32,177 nt of DNA, from contig JAKOVL010000217.1 of the NCBI GenBank assembly GCA_029782095.1, positions 1 through 32,177 on the forward strand, read 5' to 3'. The first letter of the stretch is position 1. Each line of letters begins with the position of its first letter. Origin of the DNA: Bacillota bacterium. GTDB lineage: Bacteria; Bacillota; Dethiobacteria; DTU022. The notes beneath the pieces are model-generated. The model worked only from the letters and a program-made list of their open reading frames with translations, was not told where the DNA came from and ran no database searches. The position numbers and the translations under genes are program-made. Positions 31,965-32,177 of this stretch are shown here, piece after piece.

Positions 31965-32177
31965 TTATTTCTAAACCAGAGCCATTTGCGTTGTAATGAA
32001 ATCCCTTTAAAAAAATAGTGTGTTCCCCAACCCCTACTGTAAAAGGCAAGCAAATATGGACGGGTTTTAAACATTAGGCCGGCTCGATTTAACAAAAATA
32101 ACCAAATATTTAATTTTTAGAGACACCACTCCCACGGCTGGTAGTATTAATGCAACCCTTGCGCTAAGCGGATTTTA

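Noticed and set aside
1-32177. CRISPR array, prophage or rRNA genes
   Set aside because: No regularly spaced direct repeats, phage structural genes or rRNA sequences were seen.

Overview
This window looks like a chromosomal segment of an anaerobic, endospore-forming Clostridia-type Firmicute of moderate to fairly high GC. The evidence is a run of sporulation genes (spoIID, a spoIIQ-like gene, spoIIID), an Mbl/MreB gene, ywmB-murA, strong Shine-Dalgarno sites with frequent TTG and GTG starts, and anaerobe-type genes (two corrinoid proteins, the DUF39/NIL-ferredoxin homocysteine genes). I cannot name the species.

Layout. Positions 1-2128 are an AT-richer accessory block: two corrinoid (B12-binding) methyl-carrier proteins and a GntR/UTRA regulator, with palindromic operator candidates around the promoter of the leftmost gene. 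An ISLre2-type insertion sequence (about 2129-3668) separates this block from the rest. A 53-codon gene and a tRNA-Thr(CGT) follow. Positions 4.5-7.4 kb hold an operon for gamma-carbonic anhydrase, a UPF0280 protein, a NIL-ferredoxin and DUF39/HcyBio, which is the anaerobic homocysteine biosynthesis gene set. Then come a cupin-type phosphoglucose isomerase and GAPDH. The only two plus-strand protein genes I support, dapB and a YdcZ-type membrane protein, follow. A PHP hydrolase is coupled to mbl.

From 12.4 to 30.2 kb, read on the minus strand from the right, the order is tsaC, low-molecular-weight phosphatase, rpiB, glyA, upp, comEB, [ATPase], ywmB, murA, spoIID, spoIIQ-like, spoIIID, mbl. 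This is the conserved Firmicutes atp neighbourhood as known from Bacillus subtilis. The bracketed slot, which normally holds the F1Fo operon, here holds a seven-gene V-type ATPase operon (E, DUF2764, A, B, D, I, K) of the Chlamydia/spirochaete kind. It has its own promoter and terminator. The K subunit keeps the residues that bind Na+ in Enterococcus hirae NtpK, so a Na+-coupled enzyme is the prediction. A Na/Pi-cotransporter-PhoU protein lies at the right edge.

The most notable observations are the in-place presence of a V-type operon in the F-ATPase locus, the paired HutC-type operators around a corrinoid gene promoter, and a family of GGG(G)-CTGTCC hairpins that serve as terminators and may derive from a mobile element. 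All functional statements rest on motifs and gene order read by eye; no database search was run.
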